Source: Acidobacteriota bacterium (GTDB lineage: Bacteria > Acidobacteriota > Terriglobia > Bryobacterales > Bryobacteraceae). From it: a DNA stretch of 39,373 bases. This document shows, one piece after another, positions 25,011 to 32,302 of the stretch. The translations under genes were made by a program, and so were the position numbers. The DNA is taken from positions 1-39,373 of the forward strand of contig JAPKYX010000039.1 of NCBI GenBank assembly GCA_026394075.1, given 5' to 3'. Below the pieces are notes generated by a model. The model was given only the letters and a program-made list of their open reading frames with translations, had not been told where the DNA came from and did no database searches. Position 1 is the first letter of the stretch, and each line of letters begins with the position of its first letter.

Positions 25011-26917
25011 GAGATTATCGCCGCGGGGAATGGCTGTTTCTGCTGGCGGCCTGCCTGCTGACTGCAGCGGCTTGCTTTCCGTGGATGCCGAACCTCGGCA
25101 TGGAGTACGACGAGGCCCACTTCCTGGAGTCCGCCACGCGCATCGCCGCGACGCATCCGGAACGGCTGAAGGTGCCGGACGGCGTCTACCTGGCGAACCG
25201 CCCGTTCCCGTTCATGACGATGGTCTACGTGGGGGCGCTGGATGGTTGGTTGATGGCGCCGGTGCTGGCGATCTTCGGGTTCTCGCCCGTGGTGCCCCGC
25301 GTGGCCTACTGGTTGGCGGGATGTCTTGTCCTCTGGCTCGCTTACGGGCTGGCGCGGCGGCTGGGCGGCATGTGGGCGGGCGTGGTGGCCGTCAGCTTCC
25401 TGGTGGTGGACCTGGAATGGCTGTTGCATGTGCCCACCCACTTCGGCCCCTTTTTCCTACAGATCATCGCCGCCACAGTGGCTTACTGGCGTCTGGACCG
25501 GTGGCTGGTTGACGGCCGGCCGCGCGACTTCTACATCGCCTGTTTCGTCGCTGGGCTGGCATTCCAGGAGAAGCTGACCTTTGTGTGGGTGCTGGCGGTG
25601 CTGGTGCTGGCGCTGCTCGTGTTCCGGGGCCGCGAGGTGCTGCGGACTTTGCGGCCGCTCCAGTTCGGCATTGGGTTCGCGCTGTTCCTGCTGGGTGCGG
25701 CTCCGGTGCTGTGGTACGTCATTGCCCACCGCGACATCGTGTTCGGCTATGGCGGGCAAAGCACGGCGCTTCCGACGGCGGAGATTGTCGAGAAGCGGCT
25801 TTACCAGTGGCAGGATCTGCTGAATGGGCAGCGCTTCATGATCCAGCAATTGGGCGACCCGATCGGCGTGGTGCGTTATTCCGCTCTGCCGTGGATCTTT
25901 TGGGGCAGCCTGGTGGCTTGCGCGGCGTTGCGTGTGTGGGCGGCGGCTCCGTTGCTGTTCTTCACGGTGGGCTTGGTGGCTTTGAATACGCTGTTTCCCG
26001 AAGGCGGCCGGGCGCATCACTTGTTGCTGGTGTACCCGTTGATGCAGTGCGGCATCGGCGTGGTGGCGGCGCGGTCTCGGTGGCTGCTGATTCCGGTCTT
26101 GGTTCTACTGGGCCTGACCGGCCTTTCAACCGCCCAAAATCTAGCTTGGTATACGCAGGAAGTGGCCCGCACCGGCGGCCGCGGACATTGGTCCAGCGCC
26201 ATCAATGATGTGGCGGACTGGATCAAGACGCAACCGGACAAGCACTTTGCCGCGGCCAGTTGGGGCTTCTACCGGCAGTTGTACTTTCTCACCGCGGGCC
26301 GCATTTCTCTGCACGATCGCTACTTTGACCTGATGCCGGACCCACTGCCGCCGGACAACCTGGAGCAGATCACTTCGCTCGTCCAGCGGCAGGACACCAT
26401 CTGGCTGACTTCCAGCTTTCTGCCGCAGTATGTGACCAACCAGCGGAAGCTCTTCGGCGTCGCCGCCGGGTTGGGTCTCACCCCACGCCACCTGAAAACC
26501 TTCTACCGGAAGACGGGTGAGCCGATCTATGAGGCGTACGCGTTTCTGCCGGAGCAGACCGCCCCCTGGCGTCCGTTGACGGTGTCGGCCAACGGTGCGC
26601 GGAGAGCTGAGTTCCTGGTTCCGCCGGGGACGCGGGAAGTCGCTTTCCATGCGTCTGGCCGCGCTTGGCATCACGCCAACGCCGTTACCGTGGAACTGCT
26701 GGATGCCAGCGGCGCCCGCCTGCGCGCGTGGTGGCGGACGACGGAAGCATACCCGATTACACCCCTGGAAGAACGGATGAGCTTCGGCAAGGACCGCTAT
26801 CCCGATTACTTTGTCCCCTTGCCCGGGGCCCGCGACGGCGAAGTCGCGCAAGTGCGCTTCAACGCCGAGACGGAAAAACCGGTTGACCTCCAGATCAACC
26901 AGGTCCGGGTGCGATAG
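25007..26917 (+). CDS. GT39/ArnT-like membrane glycosyltransferase
   Basis: A 636-residue membrane protein. It has the PMT/ArnT (GT-C) look: an early NLGMEYDEAHFLES loop after the first helix with the acidic DE pair typical of the active site, then about ten helices (VLAIFGFSPVVPRVAYWLAGCLVLWLAYGLARRLGG and others), a GGRAHHLLLVYPL segment, and a beta-rich periplasmic tail (residues about 500-636). Such enzymes move sugar from polyprenyl phosphate to lipid A or to Ser/Thr of proteins. It starts with GTG overlapping the lipoprotein stop by four bases. It is the last gene of the operon. The acceptor is not known, but the duplicated-TIG lipoprotein next to it is an attractive candidate. Confidence 0.83.
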   Translation: MRDYRRGEWLFLLAACLLTAAACFPWMPNLGMEYDEAHFLESATRIAATHPERLKVPDGVYLANRPFPFMTMVYVGALDGWLMAPVLAIFGFSPVVPRVAYWLAGCLVLWLAYGLARRLGGMWAGVVAVSFLVVDLEWLLHVPTHFGPFFLQIIAATVAYWRLDRWLVDGRPRDFYIACFVAGLAFQEKLTFVWVLAVLVLALLVFRGREVLRTLRPLQFGIGFALFLLGAAPVLWYVIAHRDIVFGYGGQSTALPTAEIVEKRLYQWQDLLNGQRFMIQQLGDPIGVVRYSALPWIFWGSLVACAALRVWAAAPLLFFTVGLVALNTLFPEGGRAHHLLLVYPLMQCGIGVVAARSRWLLIPVLVLLGLTGLSTAQNLAWYTQEVARTGGRGHWSSAINDVADWIKTQPDKHFAAASWGFYRQLYFLTAGRISLHDRYFDLMPDPLPPDNLEQITSLVQRQDTIWLTSSFLPQYVTNQRKLFGVAAGLGLTPRHLKTFYRKTGEPIYEAYAFLPEQTAPWRPLTVSANGARRAEFLVPPGTREVAFHASGRAWHHANAVTVELLDASGARLRAWWRTTEAYPITPLEERMSFGKDRYPDYFVPLPGARDGEVAQVRFNAETEKPVDLQINQVRVR

Positions 26918-26969
26918 CCAGCACCAGAAACCCGTGGAGTGTCCGCGCTTGGCGAAATGGAAGAGGCCG

Positions 26970-28640
26970 CTAGTTATCGCCCGGCTTCGACTCTGAGGCC
27001 GGCGCTTTGTGTGCGGCCCGGTTGCGTACGCTATAGCCGGTCAACCAGGCGGGGTCCATCGGGTAGACTTCCGGGTCGAACAGCACGAAGTAGAAGTGCC
27101 AGACCAGGATCGAGAGCGTGGCCAGGACCGCTTCATAGAAGTGCACCGCGCTGAACGCATCCAGCACTGGCTTGGGCCAGTACTGCAACGTGAATTTGTT
27201 TGCCCACAGCGCAATGCCGGTTGCCGCCATCAGCACGGCACCCCACACGACCGCCCAGTATTCGGCCTTCTCGATGTAGCCGTGAGACGCCACCTGCGGC
27301 CTCCGCCGGATGAGGCCCAGGTTCCAAAGGAACATGCTGAAGGCCTCACGGACATCACTCCCGTGGGGAATCAATTCCATCCAGTGCTCCCGCAAGCGGC
27401 GGCTTACCACCAGCGACACAACATGTGACACCGAAACCACGATGAACACCACGGCAGCGACTCGGTGAGCAATGCCGCGAATCGAGAGGGACGCTTCCCA
27501 GGCCACCCAGGGTTTCGCCCACCAAGCATCGGGATAGCGAAGGGCAAACCCGCTCAGCGCCAAAACCACAAACGACACCACCAGAGCGGCGTGTTGTACC
27601 CGCTCCGCGCCGTGCATGCGGAACTGGCGGGCGTTAGACCGCAGTTGGAAGTCCGGCACAGCCACCTTCGCCAATCGCAACGCGACCAGCTTGCGGATAA
27701 AGTCGCCCCCGTTGTGAAGAAGCATCAGGCCGATAATCAATGGGATGGCCACGCCGTAGATCAGCCGGATCCACTCCACCCCCGCCGGTTCCTTCTGCCC
27801 CTCCGTCCAATGAACCGTGCCCAAGGCAAACCGCGTCCCGGCACCTTCGTGGCACCGGCCGCAGGTGGCGGCCAGATTCTGGGGATGCACCATCGACAAG
27901 GGATCCTTGGATTCTCGAATCTCGTGAAAGCCATGGCAACTGGAGCAGTTGGCCACCGTCTGGGAGCCAGCCTTCAGCGCGAGGCCGTGAAAGGACTGGT
28001 CAAAGCTGACAATGCGGTCGGGCGGAATCCCGAACCGGCTGGCCAACCGCAGGTCAGCGTGGCAACTCGCGCAAGTCTCGCGAATCTGGCTGGCTTTTGA
28101 GAAGGTGTTCTTGCTCTGCGGGGGCAGCGCGACATGGACTCCGTGGCAGTTGCTGCAACCGGGTGCGTCGGGAATGCCTTTGGCGATCGCCTGGCCGTGA
28201 ACGCTCTTCTGGAACTGCTCCAGCTGTTCCGAATGACACATACCGCAGGTCTCGATCGATTGCTTTCGTGCGTCAAACGAGGCGGTCCGTGTCACCTCAT
28301 GGGTGACCCCGTGGCAGACCGCGCATTCGGGTACACCCTGTTCACCCCGCTGCGTGGCTTGCCCATGCACGGTCCGCGGAAACTCACTCACTTGTTTGGC
28401 GTGACAGGTCTTACACTCTGCCGGTGCCGCCTGGGCGGGGTGGGGGAACTCTTCATGCCGGGCATGGCAAGATGCGCAAGCCACCGGTCCGTGGGCACCG
28501 GCTTCCACCTTGGCCGCCACTGGCTGATGGCAAGCCTCGCAGAGCGAGTTATCAGGCTTGGCCTGCGAGAACGTGCACCCAGCCGCCAAGATAAAGATAG
28601 TCCAACACCGATTGAGTAAGCGCATGGTGGAGCCGAACAT
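26970..28640 (-). CDS. Nonaheme cytochrome c fused to a b-type cytochrome membrane domain
   Basis: A 556-residue protein. A signal-like N-terminus (LLNRCWTIFILAAGCTFSQA) is followed by nine CxxCH haem sites, starting at residues 34, 55, 76, 106, 132, 162, 190, 232 and 260, with a further His in many VHGQA/FHGLA segments as axial ligands. From about residue 285 there are five transmembrane helices with paired His (LIYGVAIPLIIGLMLLHNGG; RIAHRVAAVVFIVVSVSHVVSLVV; FYEAVLATLSILVWHFYFVLF), resembling a cytochrome b561/DUF4405-type quinol module. It probably moves electrons between the quinone pool and periplasmic carriers. The exact partner is unknown. It may start at 28640 or at an ATG five codons later. 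The gene stands alone, with convergent ends on its 3' side. Confidence 0.9.
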   Translation of the reverse strand: MFGSTMRLLNRCWTIFILAAGCTFSQAKPDNSLCEACHQPVAAKVEAGAHGPVACASCHARHEEFPHPAQAAPAECKTCHAKQVSEFPRTVHGQATQRGEQGVPECAVCHGVTHEVTRTASFDARKQSIETCGMCHSEQLEQFQKSVHGQAIAKGIPDAPGCSNCHGVHVALPPQSKNTFSKASQIRETCASCHADLRLASRFGIPPDRIVSFDQSFHGLALKAGSQTVANCSSCHGFHEIRESKDPLSMVHPQNLAATCGRCHEGAGTRFALGTVHWTEGQKEPAGVEWIRLIYGVAIPLIIGLMLLHNGGDFIRKLVALRLAKVAVPDFQLRSNARQFRMHGAERVQHAALVVSFVVLALSGFALRYPDAWWAKPWVAWEASLSIRGIAHRVAAVVFIVVSVSHVVSLVVSRRLREHWMELIPHGSDVREAFSMFLWNLGLIRRRPQVASHGYIEKAEYWAVVWGAVLMAATGIALWANKFTLQYWPKPVLDAFSAVHFYEAVLATLSILVWHFYFVLFDPEVYPMDPAWLTGYSVRNRAAHKAPASESKPGDN

Positions 28641-28706
28641 CCACCCACTCTACACTTAACCGCAGACACAAGAAAACAAAAGTTTTCGTATCCGGATTGT
28701 TCGATA

Positions 28707-28737
28707 TAACTCGAAGTGATGGAGTACCTTCGAGTTA
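28707..28737. promoter_or_regulatory. 10-bp perfect inverted repeat upstream of the cytochrome gene
   Basis: TAACTCGAAG (28707-28716) and CTTCGAGTTA (28728-28737) are perfect complements around an 11-base loop. They lie 67 bases before the cytochrome start and 18 bases beyond the 28755 end of the larA-like gene. There is no T-run on either side. An operator for the cytochrome gene or a weak larA terminator are both possible. A second short palindrome (GAAAAC-AAAA-GTTTTC) lies about 20 bases closer to the cytochrome gene. Confidence 0.45.
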
Positions 28738-28754
28738 CAAACGATGACGGGAAT

Positions 28755-30035
28755 TCAATTCCCCGAAGGTAGCCAACTGGCTAAGCAGCACGCCGAGGTG
28801 CTTCGGGTTCGGCGCTGCCCACGCGGGCGAGCACATACGGACCTTCCGTCGATCGCCTCCGCGGGAGTGGCCAAACGCGGACCCCACAGCGTCGCGTCGA
28901 ACTCCGCCGGAAGCCCGGGCGTGTAGAAGATCACTTGCTTTTGCGCGGTCACCAGCGCCAGTTTCTCCAGTTGCCACTGGTCCACCGTTACCGGCGCACC
29001 GCCGATGTGGTCCATAAACGATTTGTCGGAAGCAAATCGCTTCATCATCTCCTGGAACTCAGGCGCTCCGGCCCCTTCGGCGCATTCAGAAAAGACCAGA
29101 ATCCGGCCGCCGGGCTTCACGATGTGCTGCGCCGCGGTAATGCCTTTTACTGTCTGGTAGAACGTCAAGTCCAGGGGGTAACCCGCCGATGTAGTGATCA
29201 CCGCGTCCACCGGATGTTCAATCAACTCGAGCATCGTTTTCGACACAAACTCGACACCCTGGGCGTGCGCTTGCTCGGCGTGCCCGGCAAAGACACCCGC
29301 GACACGACGGTCCCGCGTCAGCGAGACATCGATCATGAAATGGTGTCCGGCCATCCGGGCGATCTCCTGCAACTCGCGGTGGAGCGGATTGTCCGCGATG
29401 GAGCCTTCAATCGCGCGCGCATCGCGCATGAACTTGGGGCTGTGGATCACCTTGATGGTCTCCTGCGCCGCCAGGCCGGGCGCAATCAACTTGCGGCCGC
29501 CCGAATAGCCCAGCATCAGGTGCGGCTCAATGAAGCCGAGCGTGATGTGCAGGTCGGCGGCCATGAAACGCTCGTCGATGTAGACCGGAATGCCGGAGGC
29601 GGTGGAGCCCAGCGCGCGATGCTCGCTCAGCACCTTGGCGTGATGGTTTTCGACGCGCAGTTTGCCATAGAGCTCCGGCCCCACGATCTCGCGCATTTCG
29701 GCTTCAGTGGCGGGGCGGTGCAGGCCGGTGGCGATCAACACCAGCACCTGGTCGATCTCAATACCGCCGGCGGCGAGCTCGCGCAGGACGTGCGGCAGCA
29801 CCAGTCGGTTGGGCACCGGGCGCGTGATGTCGCACACCGAGATGGCCGCCGTCTTCTTGCCGCGCGCCAACTCCCGCAAGGGCAGCGTTCCGATGGGGTT
29901 GTTCAGCGCCGCTTCCAGCGCCGCATCCGCATCCGGCAGCGCCTGCGCCGACTTTGCTTCCAGCAGTTGATAGTTGTATCCAGCGGGCAGCTCAACGCCC
30001 AAGCCAGTCTTGCCAAAGGCCAATTCCACGTGCAT
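28755..30035 (-). CDS. LarA-family (nickel-dependent lactate racemase-like) protein, broken C-terminus
   Basis: A protein of the LarA/DUF2088 family. LarA racemises lactate with a nickel-pincer cofactor; many homologues act on other 2-hydroxyacids. Seen: ISVCDITRPVPN near residue 66, ATGLHRPATEAEM near 105, VENHHAKVLSEHRALG near 128, LGFIEPHLMLGYSGGRKLIAPGLA near 168, and SAGYPLDLTFYQTVKG near 290. The end is wrong: after LWGPRLATPAEAID the frame becomes an Arg/Ser-rich tail with a stop at 28755. In another frame, EGPYVLARVG, the normal family ending, is followed by a stop at 28781. About 15-20 residues between these parts appear to be missing. A deletion with frameshift near 28846-28855 is inferred. 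No larB/C/E genes are close by. Confidence 0.87.
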   Translation of the reverse strand: MHVELAFGKTGLGVELPAGYNYQLLEAKSAQALPDADAALEAALNNPIGTLPLRELARGKKTAAISVCDITRPVPNRLVLPHVLRELAAGGIEIDQVLVLIATGLHRPATEAEMREIVGPELYGKLRVENHHAKVLSEHRALGSTASGIPVYIDERFMAADLHITLGFIEPHLMLGYSGGRKLIAPGLAAQETIKVIHSPKFMRDARAIEGSIADNPLHRELQEIARMAGHHFMIDVSLTRDRRVAGVFAGHAEQAHAQGVEFVSKTMLELIEHPVDAVITTSAGYPLDLTFYQTVKGITAAQHIVKPGGRILVFSECAEGAGAPEFQEMMKRFASDKSFMDHIGGAPVTVDQWQLEKLALVTAQKQVIFYTPGLPAEFDATLWGPRLATPAEAIDGRSVCARPRGQRRTRSTSACCLASWLPSGN

Positions 30036-30054
30036 TCTCTGAACCTAACACGGC

Positions 30055-30132
30055 ACTGGCACTTTGGGTATAGACACTGGCATTCGGGGCATGGGCACCC
30101 CTGGTGCTGGCACTTGCGGCATGGGCACATCC
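30055..30132. repeat. Three degenerate CTGGCA...CATGGGCAC units
   Basis: Units start at 30055, 30076 and 30106, each with (A/G)CTGGCA(C/T)T; the last two end in GGCATGGGCAC and are 30 bp apart. They lie just upstream of the larA-like gene, in the 263-bp gap to the small membrane protein. The rest of the gap shows no clear signal. Confidence 0.5.
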
Positions 30133-30298
30133 GGCCACATTGCGCACTCAGGCAAAATCCGCAGAGTGTCGGAGCGCGTAAACAAGGGGTGAGTAGGGGA
30201 AGACGCCTTAAGGAATTTGATTTGTCCTGCCAGATGAAATGCGCTTCATGGATGAAACCGTTTCGTCGATACGCGCATTCAAACCAGTGGAGACCATC

Positions 30299-30418
30299 AT
30301 GCTGATTGCCGGATTAATTGCTGGATTGATGATCCTGAGCTTGTTCTTTTCGATGCTCGCGCATTCGCCGCGGGAAGAGGAAGAAGAGCCGGTGGTGGTG
30401 GAGTCGAAGCAGGTTTAG
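30299..30418 (+). CDS. 39-residue single-pass membrane protein
   Basis: A short open frame starting ATGCTGATTGCC and ending at TAG (30416-30418). The protein is one hydrophobic helix (MLIAGLIAGLMILSLFFSML) followed by an acidic tail (REEEEEPVVVESKQV). GGAG lies seven bases before the ATG, a proper ribosome site, which is why I accept such a small gene. Function is unknown. Many genomes have such small membrane proteins that bind larger transporters or signalling proteins. It is transcribed toward the vapC gene and ends ten bases before its 3' end. Confidence 0.6.
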   Translation: MLIAGLIAGLMILSLFFSMLAHSPREEEEEPVVVESKQV

Positions 30419-30428
30419 AGGCGGCGCG

Positions 30429-30815
30429 TTACGCCGAAGTGAGGTCGGTGGCCTTGAAGTCATCGCCTTTGTAGAGCAGCGGAACGCCCTTGGTCTTCGC
30501 CAGTGCGTAGGCGAAGCAATCACCGAGATTTAGCTTGGCTGGGCGGCCGCGGAACCTCACCGAGGCGGATAGAGCGATCCGGGCGTCTTCCATCGTGATG
30601 GGTTCCACTTGAACCCCCAGCGCATCCATCCAGATCGCTGCCCGGGAGATCCCGTTGGTTCCATGGAGCCGTTCAATCCGAGCATTGACTTCCCACCAGT
30701 TCACCGGTGACAACCAGATGCAGTCCGCTTCCCGCAGGCGAGATTCGAACCAATCTGCATCCGGCTCCTCTAGCAAGACAGCGAGCAACGCCGAAGCGTC
30801 AACCACCATTTTCAT
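30429..30815 (-). CDS. vapC: VapC-type PIN-domain toxin
   Basis: A 128-residue PIN-domain RNase. The acidic active-site residues are in place: Asp6 in MKMVVDASALLAVLL, Glu in PVNWWEVNARI, and Asp in LNLGDCFAYALAK and YKGDDFKATDL. VapC toxins cut tRNA or rRNA when not bound by their antitoxin. The start overlaps the end of the upstream antitoxin gene by four bases (ATGA), the usual vapBC arrangement. Length is normal for the family. The C-terminus is complete. Confidence 0.92.
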   Translation of the reverse strand: MKMVVDASALLAVLLEEPDADWFESRLREADCIWLSPVNWWEVNARIERLHGTNGISRAAIWMDALGVQVEPITMEDARIALSASVRFRGRPAKLNLGDCFAYALAKTKGVPLLYKGDDFKATDLTSA

Positions 30816-31075
30816 TTCGGGAGGCCGTCTTCATCGTAAAAGTCGTCATCGGTCAGCAGTGGGCCAATCCTAGGCAGTTGCCTGAACCGCTTCAGTGCTT
30901 CATCCGCCCTCGCTAAGCGCGCGGCTTTCTCTGATTGCTTCGCCACCTTCTGCGCTGCCAACTGAGTTTGTATGGCCTCGGAAATGGCGTCCGTGATGGA
31001 AACGCCGCGCAGGGCCGCCAACTCCCTCGCGGCTGCCGCCACATCGGGTCGCCGGATTTGAATTGGGCTGCTCAT
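30812..31075 (-). CDS. vapB: VapB-type antitoxin, Rv0623-like (PSK) family
   Basis: An 87-residue antitoxin. The N-terminal IQIRRPDVAAAARELAALRGVSITDAISEAIQTQLA is a ribbon-helix-helix-like DNA-binding segment of the Rv0623/PSK type. The C-terminal part, rich in charged residues and ending FYDEDGLPK, should wrap the VapC partner. It would neutralise VapC and, with it, repress the pair. Its ATG (31073-31075) lies within one arm of a 15-bp inverted repeat. Confidence 0.88.
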   Translation of the reverse strand: MSSPIQIRRPDVAAAARELAALRGVSITDAISEAIQTQLAAQKVAKQSEKAARLARADEALKRFRQLPRIGPLLTDDDFYDEDGLPK

Positions 31076-31103
31076 GATCTTGAGGTTATCATGAGCAGCC
31101 CAA
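31063..31103. promoter_or_regulatory. 15-bp perfect inverted repeat covering the vapB start codon
   Basis: TTGGGCTGCTCATGA (31063-31077) is mirrored by TCATGAGCAGCCCAA (31089-31103) with an 11-base spacer. The vapB start codon is inside the first arm. Best reading: operator for the VapBC complex. A transcript starting further upstream could also fold so that the AUG is paired, limiting translation. No U-tract follows in either direction, so a terminator for msrP is less likely. Confidence 0.7.
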
Positions 31104-31128
31104 CTTTCATGATCCCGAAGTAGCCGCC

Positions 31129-32037
31129 CTAAAACTCTTTCCCGTTGTACATACCGGCCACGTACTTCTCGTAGCCGTTGTATTGCAGCGTCTTCTGACG
31201 CTCGCCGGTGGGGATCAGGCGCTCATTGGCTTGTGACCACCGGGGGTGGGGCTTGCCGGGTTCGACGTTGGAATAGAAGCCGTATTCGCTGGATTGCAGC
31301 TTGTTCCAGAACGTCGGCGGCTCTTTTTCGGTGAACTCGATCTTGACGATCGCCTTGATGCTCTTGTAGCCGTACTTCCAGGGCGTCACGACGCGGATGG
31401 GCGCGCCGTTCTGCTTGGGTAGCGGCTTGCCGTAGATCCCGGTCACAAACATCGCCAGCGGATTCATCGCTTCGTCCATGCGCAGACCCTCGTGGTAGGG
31501 CCACGGATAGAACGGCGCCATCTTCATCCCCGGAAACTGGTCCGGCCGGTTGGCGGTGACAAAGCGGAGATACTTGGCGTTGGGTTTGGGTTCCACTTCC
31601 TTGATCAGTTGCGAGATCGGGAAGCCGGTCCAGGGCACCACCATGGCCCAGGTTTCGACGCAGCGGAAGCGGTAGATGCGTTCTTCCATCGGCATTCGCT
31701 TGCGGATGTCGTCCAGGTCGTATTTCTTGGGCTTGTTGACGAGGCCCGAGACTTCAAACGACCACGGCTCCGTGATGAACTTGTCACCCAGGTCCTTGGC
31801 CTTTTCCTTGTCGGTGGGGTGCAGTTCGTAGAAGTTGTTGTAGCCGGTGGCCGCAAATTCCGGCGTCAACTTGGTGGCGTCGGAAAATTCCGGGTTCCGC
31901 TTAGCGGTGTCGGCCATCAGGCCCTCCACTCCCAGGAATCCGGCTGCCGCCAGCAACTGGCGCCGGTTCAAATAGAACTTCTCCGGGGTCACCGCGCTTT
32001 CCGGCAATTCCCAACCAGGACGAGTACGAATCAGCAT
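31129..32037 (-). CDS. msrP: Protein-methionine-sulfoxide reductase catalytic subunit MsrP
   Basis: A 302-residue molybdoenzyme of the sulfite-oxidase fold (YedY). It repairs oxidised methionines in periplasmic proteins with electrons from the quinone pool. Seen: a Tat-type signal (FYLNRRQLLAAAGFLGVEGL), EPWSFEVSGLVNKP, and the molybdenum ligand Cys126 in YRFRCVETWAMVVPWTGFPI. GMKMAPFYPWPYHEGLRMDEAMNPLA and GAPIRVVTPWKYGYKSIK complete the family pattern. GGAGG lies three bases before the ATG and supports the start. The usual partner, the haem membrane protein MsrQ, is not adjacent here, so electrons must come from elsewhere or an unlinked msrQ. Confidence 0.96.
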   Translation of the reverse strand: MLIRTRPGWELPESAVTPEKFYLNRRQLLAAAGFLGVEGLMADTAKRNPEFSDATKLTPEFAATGYNNFYELHPTDKEKAKDLGDKFITEPWSFEVSGLVNKPKKYDLDDIRKRMPMEERIYRFRCVETWAMVVPWTGFPISQLIKEVEPKPNAKYLRFVTANRPDQFPGMKMAPFYPWPYHEGLRMDEAMNPLAMFVTGIYGKPLPKQNGAPIRVVTPWKYGYKSIKAIVKIEFTEKEPPTFWNKLQSSEYGFYSNVEPGKPHPRWSQANERLIPTGERQKTLQYNGYEKYVAGMYNGKEF

Positions 32038-32302
32038 AGGCCTCCACTTCTATTAGACGATACGTTCCAAGTCCCTGGATGTGCGCCCTTCACCCGTTGA
32101 TCGGAAAAAGCGACTGGAACTCCTGCGGTTGAATGCCGCCAGACGGGCGAAACATTCCCGGTATTCCAAAGGCTGGCTCCCGTGAGGGGATCTTTGTTGA
32201 AACAATCAAACGGTTCGGTGCCGGATGGCGTCTAAAGAGTGATTCAGTATCGGGGCGGCAAATCCGTCAAGGTCAAGATTGGCGACTGGCGTTATACTCA
32301 CG

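Noticed and set aside
28935..30305. 456-codon plus-strand frame opposite the larA-like gene
   Set aside because: No recognisable domain; codon pattern follows the minus-strand gene.
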